From assembly GCA_016712145.1 (NCBI GenBank), contig JADJRO010000001.1, positions 1,426,001 through 1,490,000 on the forward strand: a DNA stretch of 64,000 bases, read 5' to 3'. This DNA comes from Saprospiraceae bacterium. GTDB taxonomy: Bacteria; Bacteroidota; Bacteroidia; Chitinophagales; Saprospiraceae. Both the position numbers and the translations under genes were made by a program. The notes beneath the pieces are model-generated. The model made no database searches. It worked only from the letters and a program-made list of their open reading frames with translations, and had not been told where the DNA came from. Numbering within the stretch: the stretch's first letter is position 1; each line of letters begins with the position of its first letter. This document shows, one piece after another, positions 7,635 through 16,509 of this stretch.

Positions 7635-10490
7635 TTATCTATTTCCTACGAAAACCAATTTTTGTTTGTGTAGAATTTCATCATCCTTGCCTTTAATAGT
7701 AGCAATATAAATGCCATATAGATTGTCTGGAATTGTTAATGTGACATTTCTTGATTTTGGATTTGTGATTTTTTGTGTAAATTTATCCCGTCCATTCAGA
7801 TCTAAAATTGCGATGGAAAACTCTTCATTTTGTTTTAAATCTATCAATTCGAGAGTAATTGAATTGTGGGCTGGATTTGGTGAATATATAATTTCTATAT
7901 TATTCGTTTTGTCTTTATTTGATCTTACAACAGTTGGAGCTAATTTGCATGAGGAATCATCAAACAAAGTATCTTTTACAATTTGGTATAATATCCTTGC
8001 TTTATATATTATGGAACCGCCTTCCCGAGGACATTGTTTTGCTACACTCAATAGTAGAACACCTTGCATACTATCGTAGTGAAAATCATCTTCCATTAGT
8101 TGTGTTAGATACAGATCATTTACAATTTGTTCGTTTGAATCAATTTTATTTATTGGGGTTATTATACTATTTAAATATATTAACGCGCTTTTCCCAGACA
8201 GGACTCTGGTTTTATAATCCCGAAGTACTTGCTGGTAATACAATGTAAGAGAATCTAATAATCCCATGCTAGTATCTCGCAAGGTTATATATTGTGTGCT
8301 GTCAGTCAGATTAGCAGACAAATAAAATAGGCTATCCAAAATTCGCATAGTATCTCTAGTGATTGCCAATTTACTTACTATAGACTCAATTGTGTCAAGT
8401 TCGATGTTTGAGTATTGCAATAAAGTATCAATTTTCCTAGCAATATTGTTAAAGTCAGCAATGGTACTGCTAGACGAGGCTGAATAAAAACTATCAATAT
8501 ATGCATTTTGACTATGACTGGAAGGGTCAAACCACATTCGTTCAAAAAGGCTTTTTCTGGATTCATAATCAAGTGAAAATCCAAATTCTCCAGATTTAAA
8601 TTGACCTCTTGATACCAGAATGTCTGCAGAGTCTAATGGAGCAAAGCTTACATCATGGTCAGGACTAAGGAAAATAGGGTCGCAACCAGAATCTTCATTG
8701 CAATCTTCGGATTCTCCATCAGATAAAGTGAACCAACCAGGGCCACAATCAGCTTGAGTTGGCAATATCGTTGGAGGCCAAAGTGGTTGATCGCAAGATT
8801 CAATGTAAAACTTGGATTCATAGAGTATTATCGCATTTGTTAATCCTATTGCACTAGCTAAAGAATAATTATCATCATTCCAATTGTTTCCTCTGTCAAA
8901 CTGCTTCCCAATAACTGATGAGTAATCTAAGTAAACTCCAGTTTCTTCTCCATCTATTACATTATGGGAAAAACAATTTAATCTCCTGCAATTTCCTGAG
9001 AATACGTATCCATTAGTAGCACCTGATACACCATTACAACAGTAAATTGTATTTGGAGTTACTTCACTGTAAAAGCAAGTAATATTTTCAAACTCATCTT
9101 CAACAATTACTGAGTTGTCTATTACAAAACAATCCTTTGAGTCTGTGTGTAAAATACCTATTCCCAAGGTTGCGGTCTGGGAAAGATCATCGAATCTGAC
9201 ATCATTGAAACCAGAACCGATATTTGTGACAGCATTATTATGAATTCCGGTTCCATTGGAATGAATATGGATATCGTTGTATTCAAGCACACCACCAATA
9301 GATCTATTTCCCACTAAGTTTAATTTTATACCAACTGAATTGTAGTTAGTGGTGGGACTGGTGCCATTTGTTGAAATTGGGCTATTAGTGCTAATCATCG
9401 GATAAATTAGACTATTTGCTTTGGATATTTCAATCCCTCTATTTCTAAAATATTGAATAGAATTATTTATAATGGTTGGAGAATTGAATGCTCCGCGGTC
9501 TAAAATACCCACATCAATGCTGTATATTTCATTATCATAAATATCTTTTAACCAAGAGCCATTTCCAGTAATTCCCCCCAAGCAGTTTGAAATAGTATTG
9601 TGTGAAGCAACTAAAGTGGTATTGAATGCAAGAATTCCTATTCCATCTGGTCCAGTGTAATCTCGATTGCTGTAATATGGAATTAAATTTGAAGCCGTTA
9701 GATAGTCGCATTGTATAGTACTGTTTTTAGCATATACACCAACACGCATGTGCTGTACGGTATTTGTGCCAAAGTATCCTGCCACAAGACTACCGATTTG
9801 AATATTTGCATTATTGATTTCAAAACCCGCAAAGGCTCTACTATTTGTACTTGGACTTATTCCAGAATATCCGCTAAATCGCAAAAGGCCATATATACCA
9901 CCAATCGCTGGAGCGTCAAATGTATTTGAGAAAGCATTTAATCTAACGTTATGTATAGCGTTTGTTCCGGTTGTAGGAATGTAAACTCCAATATAATTGT
10001 GTAGGAAAGTATTGTTGTTTATCATAATATTTGCCGTTCCGGATGCTTTAACTGCATATTGGGCATCTTGTATAATTGTGCCATTCATTTCCAGGGTTCC
10101 ACCTGTTGTTATATTTAAACCTCTCCATAAGGCATCACAACCATAGATTCCACCATTGTCTGTAACATTTCTAATAGTTAACTTCTTGCCACTAGGTACT
10201 CTGATTTCTGCACCTGCCTCCATTTCAAATCGACCACCTGTAATTAGAATATTTATATCGAGATATACAAAGCCTTTTACAATGTAGCACCCACTAGTAA
10301 TAATTCCATTTCCTGGAACATAGCCAGAAATAGCTTTAGGCATATTTGAGCCATCACCTATTGTTCCAGTTGGGCTACCACCGCATGTGCAACTTGCATT
10401 TAGATCAGTTAATTTAACCATGCTTATTAATAGTATAAATACTAAAAGAGAAAGGGAAGATGGCCTTTTTCTTGAATTCAAGTTAGACAT
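7635..10490 (-). CDS. Secreted right-handed beta-helix protein with T9SS sorting module
   Basis: A 951-aa exported protein. A signal peptide lies at about residues 12-33 (SLSLLVFILLISMVKLTDLN). Residues 70-520 are made of short repeats rich in Asn, Gly and hydrophobic residues (for example LEMNGTIIQDAQYAVKASG), the pattern of a right-handed parallel beta-helix as in pectate-lyase-like and PbH1 proteins. A helical linker at about 640-830 follows. The C-terminal 85 residues (IIYSPNPAHNSITLEL to FVGNR) are a type A T9SS sorting module. Such proteins bind or cut polysaccharide, but no catalytic motif is evident. The upstream region carries several NarL-type palindromes, so it is a candidate target of the neighbouring regulator. 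Confidence 0.85.
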   Translation of the reverse strand: MSNLNSRKRPSSLSLLVFILLISMVKLTDLNASCTCGGSPTGTIGDGSNMPKAISGYVPGNGIITSGCYIVKGFVYLDINILITGGRFEMEAGAEIRVPSGKKLTIRNVTDNGGIYGCDALWRGLNITTGGTLEMNGTIIQDAQYAVKASGTANIMINNNTFLHNYIGVYIPTTGTNAIHNVRLNAFSNTFDAPAIGGIYGLLRFSGYSGISPSTNSRAFAGFEINNANIQIGSLVAGYFGTNTVQHMRVGVYAKNSTIQCDYLTASNLIPYYSNRDYTGPDGIGILAFNTTLVASHNTISNCLGGITGNGSWLKDIYDNEIYSIDVGILDRGAFNSPTIINNSIQYFRNRGIEISKANSLIYPMISTNSPISTNGTSPTTNYNSVGIKLNLVGNRSIGGVLEYNDIHIHSNGTGIHNNAVTNIGSGFNDVRFDDLSQTATLGIGILHTDSKDCFVIDNSVIVEDEFENITCFYSEVTPNTIYCCNGVSGATNGYVFSGNCRRLNCFSHNVIDGEETGVYLDYSSVIGKQFDRGNNWNDDNYSLASAIGLTNAIILYESKFYIESCDQPLWPPTILPTQADCGPGWFTLSDGESEDCNEDSGCDPIFLSPDHDVSFAPLDSADILVSRGQFKSGEFGFSLDYESRKSLFERMWFDPSSHSQNAYIDSFYSASSSSTIADFNNIARKIDTLLQYSNIELDTIESIVSKLAITRDTMRILDSLFYLSANLTDSTQYITLRDTSMGLLDSLTLYYQQVLRDYKTRVLSGKSALIYLNSIITPINKIDSNEQIVNDLYLTQLMEDDFHYDSMQGVLLLSVAKQCPREGGSIIYKARILYQIVKDTLFDDSSCKLAPTVVRSNKDKTNNIEIIYSPNPAHNSITLELIDLKQNEEFSIAILDLNGRDKFTQKITNPKSRNVTLTIPDNLYGIYIATIKGKDDEILHKQKLVFVGNR

Positions 10491-10820
10491 AAATTGTGGT
10501 TTAAAATTAAAGAAATAGAAATTTAAATTTGAATTACTTTAGGTAATTGCGTCAAAACTATGGTTACTATGGCTACAGGAATATTTATTTGTAGTAATTG
10601 TTGTTTGCTATTTGTAGTATTTTATTATTTGAGTATTATTGATAGGTTAGTTTTGCTTTCTGTTATTAAATTATTACAAATTATAGTAATGAATAATTAC
10701 TATTTATAGTATTTTTATAATTATTTCGCAATTTGTAAATATTAAGATAATTGGATTATCAAATCAAATAGATATTTGTTTTGATATCTTAATTAATCAC
10801 CATTTTTAAATTTCAAATTT
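10491..10820. promoter_or_regulatory. Divergent regulatory region with clustered NarL-type half sites
   Basis: The 330 bases between divergently read genes contain ATTACTAT-TT-ATAGTATT (10696-10713, one mismatch), an extra half site ATAGTAAT at 10683-10690, TTGCTAT-TT-GTAGTAT (10605-10620, degenerate), and single half sites near 10563 and 10591. The arms match the perfect palindrome at 5306. This looks like an operator array for the NarL-type regulator encoded at 12540, controlling the beta-helix protein leftwards and the 111-aa protein and sensor genes rightwards. No gene is present. Confidence 0.5.
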
Positions 10821-11156
10821 ATGCCAGAGTCTTTTAGCCCAACAACGGGCAGTTTTATTACTCTAAGTCAAGGGCAGGATATGGTCTCAGCCTGGATTAC
10901 CTTGCAAGGAGATTTGAGTTTGTCTATAAATGAAGCAAATCCAAAAGCCTCCGCTTTTGGAAAAGACAGAATTCAGGAGATTTTAGATCAATCAGGTTGT
11001 GAAGGAATTCGGATTTATAACGGATATTATGATTCCAAGCGGCGTTTTGTCCTGGTTGGTGTTGATGAGAATGGAAATGATATGACGAGTGGAAATATTC
11101 TAGAATTCTCAACCCCATGTCCGCCTTATTGCGCCCCATTAACATCATTAGGTTGA
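10821..11156 (+). CDS. 111-aa hypothetical protein
   Basis: A small soluble protein of no recognised family (MPESFSPTTGSFITLSQ...). The central part is helical (MVSAWITLQGDL), followed by beta-like segments (GIRIYNGYYDSKRRFVLVGV). It ends with a Pro/Cys cluster (STPCPPYCAP). No signal peptide or membrane segment is visible. It is the first gene of the plus-strand set that continues with the split membrane sensor, histidine kinase and response regulator, and it overlaps the next frame by about 40 bases. A role as input protein or target of that system is possible but not shown. Confidence 0.7.
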   Translation: MPESFSPTTGSFITLSQGQDMVSAWITLQGDLSLSINEANPKASAFGKDRIQEILDQSGCEGIRIYNGYYDSKRRFVLVGVDENGNDMTSGNILEFSTPCPPYCAPLTSLG

Positions 11157-11769
11157 ATTTAATAACAACATTTTCGATATTTTCAACAGTTGCATTGGCA
11201 ATTTATTGCTTATTGAAATTAAATAGATTTACTTTATATTATTGGATAGTAATTTATTGTATTATTAATGCTTCTGTTGAAATTATCGCATTTACATTTG
11301 CTATAAAGGGTCTTAATAATATATTATTTTATTACGTACTAATTTTTATTGAATTTTTTACAATAGTTCAATTTTTATATACTTCCTCTGAGGTTTTTTC
11401 AAATATTAAAAGATATATTTATTAATTTTTGCCTACACGTTATTATTGATTATTTTCTTTATATTTGACTCTACTGAGCATTTCAGTCCTTATTCTGGAA
11501 TGTTTGAAGCTTTTATGGTCTTTTTATTTTGTTTGTTATACTTTGTAAATCAGATTAAAAATCCCATGTTTAAAAATATTGTTAAAGTACCAATGTTTTG
11601 GATTATTTCTGCTTTTTTAATATACTATGGTTGTTCCTGGCTAATTTTGCTAGGAACACAGCTATTACCCATTAAACAGGAACTATTTATTTATATTTGG
11701 GAGGGACAAAATATATTGAATATAATTAAAAACATACTAATTTTTGTAGGGTTTTTATGGATTCAATAG
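11117..11769 (+). CDS. Multi-TM sensor-like membrane protein, split by a one-base homopolymer shift
   Basis: Two frames (11117-11425 and 11446-11769) together form one membrane protein of about 215 aa with six or seven hydrophobic segments. The first frame ends SNIKRYIY and stop. If the A-run at 11408-11411 had five bases instead of four, the reading would continue SNIKKIYLLIFAYTLLL straight into the second frame. The protein would then overlap the histidine-kinase start by 13 bases. A membrane protein directly ahead of a kinase that itself has one TM segment suggests a sensory partner. The first start is uncertain, because the initial residues overlap the preceding gene. No known domain is recognised. 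Confidence 0.65.
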
Positions 11770-12530
11770 GAATTGAAAATTATATTCTTCTCTACACTTT
11801 ACTTCTATTAGTATTTGTTTCTCTACTTATTGTATTTGTAGCAATTGTTCAAAATCGAGTAGCTAATAGAGAAAGCATTTTTGAAAAACAACTTACCGAG
11901 GCAATAATTAAATCTCAAGAAAATGAGCGCAAATTATTAGGAGAAGAATTGCACGAGGATATTTCTCCGGTGTTGGTGAGTGCGCTAATTAATCTCAATA
12001 GCTTAGTCGATAAATCAAATAATGATTGCGAAAATAATATATTAATTGCTATTAATAATTTAGAACTTGCAATTAGAAAAATTCGCACAATTTCTCATCA
12101 ACTGCATCCAGCTGCTATTGAAAATTTCGGATTATTATTTGGTTTAAGTGATTTTTCAAAAGTAATCAATAATTCAAAAAAAGTTAATTTGGAATTACAT
12201 TCGACAATTTGTGAATTAAATATTGGATCTTTTGAACAATTAATTATTTACCGAATTATTCAAGAGCTTATAATAAATGCGATTAAGCATGGAGGAGCAA
12301 AGTTTATAAAGTTAAGACTAGAATCCGATGAAGTTAATTTGCAAGTTTATTTGAGCAACGATGGAACGAAAATAAGTGCTCAAGATTATGCCGGTTGGTT
12401 GAGAAGTACAGAATCATTGGGCTTAAAAATATTGGAACAAAAACTGAAAATGCTTAGAGGATCTATATTGTTTAATACAAATGTATATTTGCATGATTAT
12501 GATATATTTATTAAAATTCCTTTACTTTAG
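11757..12530 (+). CDS. NarX/LytS-like sensor histidine kinase (HisKA_3 type)
   Basis: A 257-aa kinase with one N-terminal membrane helix (residues 9-32). A HisKA_3 phosphoacceptor helix follows (ENERKLLGEELHEDIS, with His66 the expected phosphorylation site), then a short HATPase domain: N-box QELIINAIKHGGA, a reduced G1 box LSNDGTKIS, and G2-like SLGLKILEQKLKMLRG. It has no sensor domain of its own, so input probably comes from the membrane protein encoded just upstream. It is followed without a gap by the NarL-type regulator. The pair should phosphorelay from His66 to Asp59 of the regulator. Confidence 0.9.
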   Translation: MDSIGIENYILLYTLLLLVFVSLLIVFVAIVQNRVANRESIFEKQLTEAIIKSQENERKLLGEELHEDISPVLVSALINLNSLVDKSNNDCENNILIAINNLELAIRKIRTISHQLHPAAIENFGLLFGLSDFSKVINNSKKVNLELHSTICELNIGSFEQLIIYRIIQELIINAIKHGGAKFIKLRLESDEVNLQVYLSNDGTKISAQDYAGWLRSTESLGLKILEQKLKMLRGSILFNTNVYLHDYDIFIKIPLL

Positions 12531-12539
12531 TTGCTATTT

Positions 12540-13202
12540 ATGAATTATTCCTGCCCGATCAGAGTTGCTGTTATAGATGATCATAATATATTTAGAGCAT
12601 CTTTTATTCGATTATTAGATGATTACAATGATTTAAATGTAGTCTTTGAATCTAATAGTGGAGAAGAATTACTTGAGAAATATAATTCGAATCTTATTGA
12701 TGTGATAATTTTGGATTTGAACATGCCGAATCTTAATGGAATTGAAACTTGCAAACGAATCAGAGAAAGAGATAAAAACGTAAGAATTTTGATGTTGACT
12801 ATGTATGATGAACCTAGCTTCGTTGTGAAGTCTTTCGAAGCCCAAGTCAATGGATATTTGGTTAAAACGGCAAAACCAAAAGAGGTTCATTTAGCAATCA
12901 TGTCAATATTAGAAGAGGGAGTTTATTCTAATGAATTTGTAAAGGAAGCACTACTTAAAGATGTAATTAATAAAAATCATATTAACCCTTTGCGGGAGAT
13001 GGCTTTGGTGGAATTCAGTGAGACTGAATTGAATTTATTAAGACTTATTTCTAAAGGAAAAACATCAAAGCAAATAAGTAAGGAATTATTTAAAAGCAAA
13101 GATTCAATTGATAAATATAGAACAGCATTGCTAAGAAAAACTAAATCCCATAATACTGCGGAGCTTCTTATGTATTGTGCCAAGCATAATATTCTCCTTT
13201 GA
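12540..13202 (+). CDS. NarL/FixJ-family response regulator
   Basis: 220 aa from ATG 12540; a TTG at 12531, 9 bases earlier, is a less likely start. The receiver domain spans residues 7-125: acidic pair Asp13/Asp14, phosphorylation site Asp59 in IILDLNMP, and conserved Lys in GYLVKTAKP. A LuxR-type helix-turn-helix follows at about 155-215 (FSETELNLLRLISKGKTSKQ). It is the partner of the kinase that ends 9 bases earlier. NarL-type proteins bind 7-2-7 inverted repeats, and such palindromes occur at 13228, 10696 and 5306, so autoregulation and control of the flanking cargo are plausible. Confidence 0.92.
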   Translation: MNYSCPIRVAVIDDHNIFRASFIRLLDDYNDLNVVFESNSGEELLEKYNSNLIDVIILDLNMPNLNGIETCKRIRERDKNVRILMLTMYDEPSFVVKSFEAQVNGYLVKTAKPKEVHLAIMSILEEGVYSNEFVKEALLKDVINKNHINPLREMALVEFSETELNLLRLISKGKTSKQISKELFKSKDSIDKYRTALLRKTKSHNTAELLMYCAKHNILL

Positions 13203-13227
13203 GTTTATCAAAATTAAGGCTTGCAAA

Positions 13228-13245
13228 ATTACCATTTATAGTAAT
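13228..13245. promoter_or_regulatory. NarL-type 7-2-7 palindrome (copy 3)
   Basis: ATTACCAT-TT-ATAGTAAT has one mismatch to a perfect inverted repeat. It lies 25 bases after the regulator gene and 127 bases before the next plus-strand gene (13372), in the position of an activator site. It matches the copies at 5306 and 10696. Confidence 0.5.
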
Positions 13246-13371
13246 TGGAAAATGCTAAAAATAATTAATCAATATCATTCATTTCCGATACTTTTGTCGT
13301 AAGCGAGTATTTCATTTTGAAAATTATATTTGCTTTTAAGTTAAACTATTTTATTACTCTAGCTTTATCTA

Positions 13372-13773
13372 ATGCCAAAAGAAATTAATTATCATGAAGT
13401 TTTAATAAGTCCTTTGACCTCTTTTATAAGTGAGATTGGAAAGGATATTGCTGAAGCACAGCAGGCAATGGATTCTCATTCACTAGAATTACAGAAAAGT
13501 ATTGAAACAAGCATCCTGAATAAAGAGTTGCAGGATTTGGGATATCAAGCAACATGGTACCAAATACCCGAAGTCCAGGTTGAACTCAAAATGGCAGTCT
13601 ATTACGAAGAAAATGAAACAACAGAAACAAATAAAAAGAAATTATTTTTTACTCCATTTAATGCTAAATATCAAAATAGTTATAATTATAAATCAGAGGG
13701 AAGCAGTTCAATCAAAGTTAGAATTGTGCCAGTTCCACAACCATTTTCATTGGAAATATTCAATAAAGTATAA
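13372..13773 (+). CDS. 133-aa small protein related to the 166-aa protein two genes on
   Basis: A soluble 133-aa protein with an amphipathic N-terminal helical half (FISEIGKDIAEAQQAMDSHS), a middle strand (VQVELKMAVYY) and a C-terminal motif YKSEGSSSIKVRIVPVPQP. The same three elements in the same order occur in the protein at 14214 (GIADAQTKLDLNS, IIEVKMAITMA, YKVEGSSLLRVRLVPVPPP), so the two are paralogues. The stop overlaps the next start (TAATG). The layout resembles small beta-rich conflict-system domains such as Trypco2 or DUF2589, but I cannot confirm this. It lies downstream of a NarL-type palindrome. Confidence 0.75.
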   Translation: MPKEINYHEVLISPLTSFISEIGKDIAEAQQAMDSHSLELQKSIETSILNKELQDLGYQATWYQIPEVQVELKMAVYYEENETTETNKKKLFFTPFNAKYQNSYNYKSEGSSSIKVRIVPVPQPFSLEIFNKV

Positions 13774-14189
13774 TGTGGCCGTTTAACTTAAATTCTAAAC
13801 GCATTTCTAAGTTGGAATCCGATCTTGCATTAATAGAGGATAAAATAAAATTGATTGATCAAAAAATAAATTTATTTAGAGAAAACCCAGGGATTCAATT
13901 TACTGAAAACGAACCAATCGGTCAAAGGAACAAAAAAACAGTTGAAGATATTGCCGGATATTTTAAAGAGGCACTTAATAATGTAAACAATGAGTCAATT
14001 AAGTTTGCAGAAAATGAAAATGTACCAAGGTTCGAGATTGAAGATTTTGATGTCGAAATAAAGGGTGGAATTTCGCTCGAATCGGAAAAACTTTACTTTA
14101 CTCAACTTAATCCTTCCGAATTAAATCCACAAAGTGTAAGCACAATCAAATTCTCAGTAAAACCAATTATGAAAACTAAAATTGATTAA
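13773..14189 (+). CDS. 138-aa coiled-coil / Trypco2-like small protein
   Basis: The N-terminal 40 residues form a short coiled coil (ISKLESDLALIEDKIKLIDQ). The rest has a helix (VEDIAGYFKEALNNVN), a strand pair (RFEIEDFDVEIKGGIS) and a terminal strand (STIKFSVKPI). That helix, FEIxxxDVEI, then xIKFSVKP order is what I know from Trypco2-type domains in bacterial conflict systems; the match is by eye only. It is translationally coupled to the gene before (shared A) and lies 24 bases before the 166-aa paralogue. No signal peptide or membrane segment is present. Confidence 0.7.
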   Translation: MWPFNLNSKRISKLESDLALIEDKIKLIDQKINLFRENPGIQFTENEPIGQRNKKTVEDIAGYFKEALNNVNNESIKFAENENVPRFEIEDFDVEIKGGISLESEKLYFTQLNPSELNPQSVSTIKFSVKPIMKTKID

Positions 14190-14213
14190 TTTCTATAATT
14201 AAAACCTCTTATT

Positions 14214-14714
14214 ATGCCAAACAACGTTGGACAAGAATTATTAAATGTACCATTTCCGGAAATGGTACAAAAATTAGCCTTAGGTATCGCCGATGCTCAA
14301 ACTAAATTGGATTTGAACAGCACTAAAGTGGCAAAATTCATGGCTGACACCAAAATTAAATTACCAAGTATTGCTGATCCGTCACAAGAAGTAGAATTCG
14401 CATTAATTGCTTTAGGTTTTTTCCCAGGATACTATCAATTTGCAGAATCTATTATTGAAGTAAAAATGGCCATTACAATGGCCACTTCTACCGAAGCTAA
14501 AATTGGTGTATCCGCTAGTGGAGGATTCGGACCGTTTACTGCATCTGTAAATGCATCTTATTCTAGTAAATATGACTATAAAGTGGAAGGTTCAAGCCTC
14601 CTTCGAGTAAGGTTGGTTCCTGTACCTCCTCCTGCTATGTTGCAAGAATATATGGAAGCTTTAATTAAAAAAATGTCCGCACCGCTTGAGGCTGAAAAAG
14701 ACAATCAATTATAA
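14214..14714 (+). CDS. 166-aa small protein, paralogue of the 133-aa protein
   Basis: A soluble 166-aa protein. The N-terminal helices (PFPEMVQKLALGIADAQTKL) are followed by a Pro/Ile segment. A strand IIEVKMAITMA comes next, then a small-residue beta stretch rich in Gly, Ala and Ser (SASGGFGPFTASVNASYSSK), and YKVEGSSLLRVRLVPVPPP. It differs from the 133-aa paralogue mainly by the longer beta stretch, which could form an oligomer or membrane-interacting hairpin. It ends in a charged tail. It is the third gene of a likely operon starting at 13372. Function unknown. Confidence 0.75.
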   Translation: MPNNVGQELLNVPFPEMVQKLALGIADAQTKLDLNSTKVAKFMADTKIKLPSIADPSQEVEFALIALGFFPGYYQFAESIIEVKMAITMATSTEAKIGVSASGGFGPFTASVNASYSSKYDYKVEGSSLLRVRLVPVPPPAMLQEYMEALIKKMSAPLEAEKDNQL

Positions 14715-14951
14715 ATATTTGTGTGGATTGGAAGTCATGACAACCTACAAAATTTCACAGCCTTTGAATCCGCAGTTCATCCGCATCCTGCATTAGAGAA
14801 AGCGTTATGCTAATTTGCAAAGAAAGATTTGATACACAATTTCTCTTAAAAGAATAATTAAAATATAAACCCGTTTATATTTATATACAATTTTGAAATT
14901 AGGAATTTTCACTTCGCAATAAAATCTATTAACAAAATAAAAATTAAATAA

Positions 14952-15263
14952 ATGCCAATTTATAGAATTTCGGGAGTTTGGAAAAATTCTAGCAATGTAA
15001 TTACACATTATGCATTTCATACCGGTGGGCAAACCACAAGCAGAGCAACTAAAATATCAAAACCACAAGCGATTACTCTTTTAGAAACTTCCGGAAACAG
15101 TGCTACCACATGGGTATGGAATTATATTACTGCTGGGTGGAGTATCGGAGAAAATGTCCAGGTTGTAAATGGGTTCAATGGTAAATACTTAAGATCAAAT
15201 CCTGACAACCAAAGAACAGATAATTTAGCTCATCTTATCGATTTTGATTGGATATCACCTTAG
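14952..15263 (+). CDS. DUF3892-like small protein
   Basis: A 103-aa protein with alternating strands and one helix. RISGVWKNSSNVITHYAFHTG starts the fold, SKPQAITLLETSGN is the helix, and VQVVNGFNGKYLRSNPDNQRTDNL is close to the conserved DUF3892 ending (hNGRxYLKTxxDxxxxNNL). The family is common in bacteria next to toxin, immunity and phage-defence genes, but its activity is not known to me. It lies 237 bases after the 166-aa gene and may have its own promoter. Confidence in the family name is moderate. Confidence 0.7.
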   Translation: MPIYRISGVWKNSSNVITHYAFHTGGQTTSRATKISKPQAITLLETSGNSATTWVWNYITAGWSIGENVQVVNGFNGKYLRSNPDNQRTDNLAHLIDFDWISP

Positions 15264-15361
15264 TTTTTAATTATCCTATCTAAAAATCAATTCCTCTAAT
15301 TCATTAATTGAAATCAAGCTCATTAAATTTAATGTTGTGAGTATTAATTTAATATTTATGC

Positions 15362-16038
15362 ATGCGAAGTTTAACAATAAAAAATCTTATTGAATTCAGA
15401 GGAAAGTCTGCTCGAAGTAAAAAGAATTTCGTGACCAGCCTAAAGGTTGATAAGGTGAAATTAGCTTCAGAAGGAGGTGGGGATTATTGGATTAGTTGCC
15501 TGAGTGCAATTAGCAATAGTTATAAGTTAAACGACTTAGAAGCTATCAAAGACAAAATTGATGAATTGAAGGCAAAAATGAATAAGACAGACTCTACTAG
15601 AATCAAAACAATGTATAGTAGAAATATTGAAATTTTATCGACGTATCAGGATTTTGACCTAAAAAAATGGAGAGCAACTAAAAAGTGGTCTTTCAAAAGA
15701 AGCATAAAGAAAAATCTGTTTTAATAATCAGAGGACTTCAAATACAAATTACTCCTCAGCATGTTTTTACAATTCTAGGTGATGATAAAACAGAAGTAGG
15801 GGCAATATGGTTCATTGCCAAATTGAATGGTTTTCGAATCGAGGAATTAGCAATGTTCTCGGACCTATTATATAGATACCTTAAGCTGCATTTCTCACAA
15901 CAAAATGTACTCAATCCAAAGTATTGTATTGCAGTAGACGTATTTAAGAAATGTCAAGTAAATTACTTGCAAATTGAAAGGAAGGAAATACCATCCATTG
16001 TAAATTCAACTTTAAATGAAATAAGAAAATTAATGTAA
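15362..16038 (+). CDS. About 225-aa hypothetical protein, split by a one-base homopolymer shift
   Basis: Two frames, 15362-15724 and 15685-16038, read as one protein if the A-run 15680-15684 gains one base: ...KKWRATK then KVVFQKKHKEKSVLIIRG. The stop-free choice of shift point is forced to this run, because the second frame has a stop just before it. The product would be soluble and mixed alpha/beta, with GGGDYWISCLSAISN in the N-terminal half and AIWFIAKLNGFRIEELAMF and YCIAVDVFKK in the C-terminal half. Uncharacterised proteins of this look and length are familiar to me from other bacteria but I cannot give a name. Confidence 0.65.
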
Positions 16039-16181
16039 TGATATACACTGCTTAAAGCACATTATAAATACTATCAAAGTAGCAATTAGTTACGTCCAAA
16101 AATTAAATAACTTATTGATTAGATTTTAATTACGTTTTTCCAATCGATGGAGAATAGGAATTCAATTGCATCAACATTTTT

Positions 16182-16445
16182 ATGATGCAAAATATTTGCG
16201 ATGATATTTTATTGAAGGCTTCAAAATTCAAATCAAATAAAAAAAGGTATTTTATTTTTTTGGGTGACAGTGCCTTTGCCAATATAGATTTTTTAGGTAA
16301 TGGAACAAGTGGTAGTCACTTTGTGATGATTGACTTTGGATTTTCAAATGTTTATGGGAGATTTAGTGCAATTAGATTTTGGATGGAATATCGGCATCGC
16401 GATAGCTTTTTTGTAGTTAATATTCTGGTAACACGAAAGAATTAA
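16182..16445 (+). CDS. 87-aa hypothetical protein
   Basis: A short frame (MMQNICDDILLKASKF...) with a basic middle (KSNKKRYFIFLGD) and aromatic, beta-like C-terminal half. No domain, signal peptide or coupling to a neighbour supports it, and the gap to the gene before is 143 bases. It may be a real orphan or a decayed piece of a longer gene. It converges on the minus-strand ArdC gene. Confidence 0.4.
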   Translation: MMQNICDDILLKASKFKSNKKRYFIFLGDSAFANIDFLGNGTSGSHFVMIDFGFSNVYGRFSAIRFWMEYRHRDSFFVVNILVTRKN

Positions 16446-16446
16446 T

Positions 16447-16476
16447 CAAAAAAAAATCCCTGTTTTTACAGGGATT
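16447..16476 (-). terminator. Intrinsic terminator of the ArdC-like gene
   Basis: A perfect 9-bp stem AATCCCTGT (16455-16463) / ACAGGGATT (16468-16476) with a 4-base loop lies 34 bases after the minus-strand stop at 16510. On the minus strand it is followed by a run of T. Confidence 0.85.
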
Positions 16477-16509
16477 GTGCAATAGATGTTTTTAGAATGG
16501 AAGGTGTTA

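Noticed and set aside
15680..15684. Programmed -1 frameshift at T AAA AAG
   Set aside because: The P-site codon would re-pair on TAA, so it is not a proper slippery heptamer. Seven other genes show the same one-base homopolymer deficit, which is better explained by error or decay.
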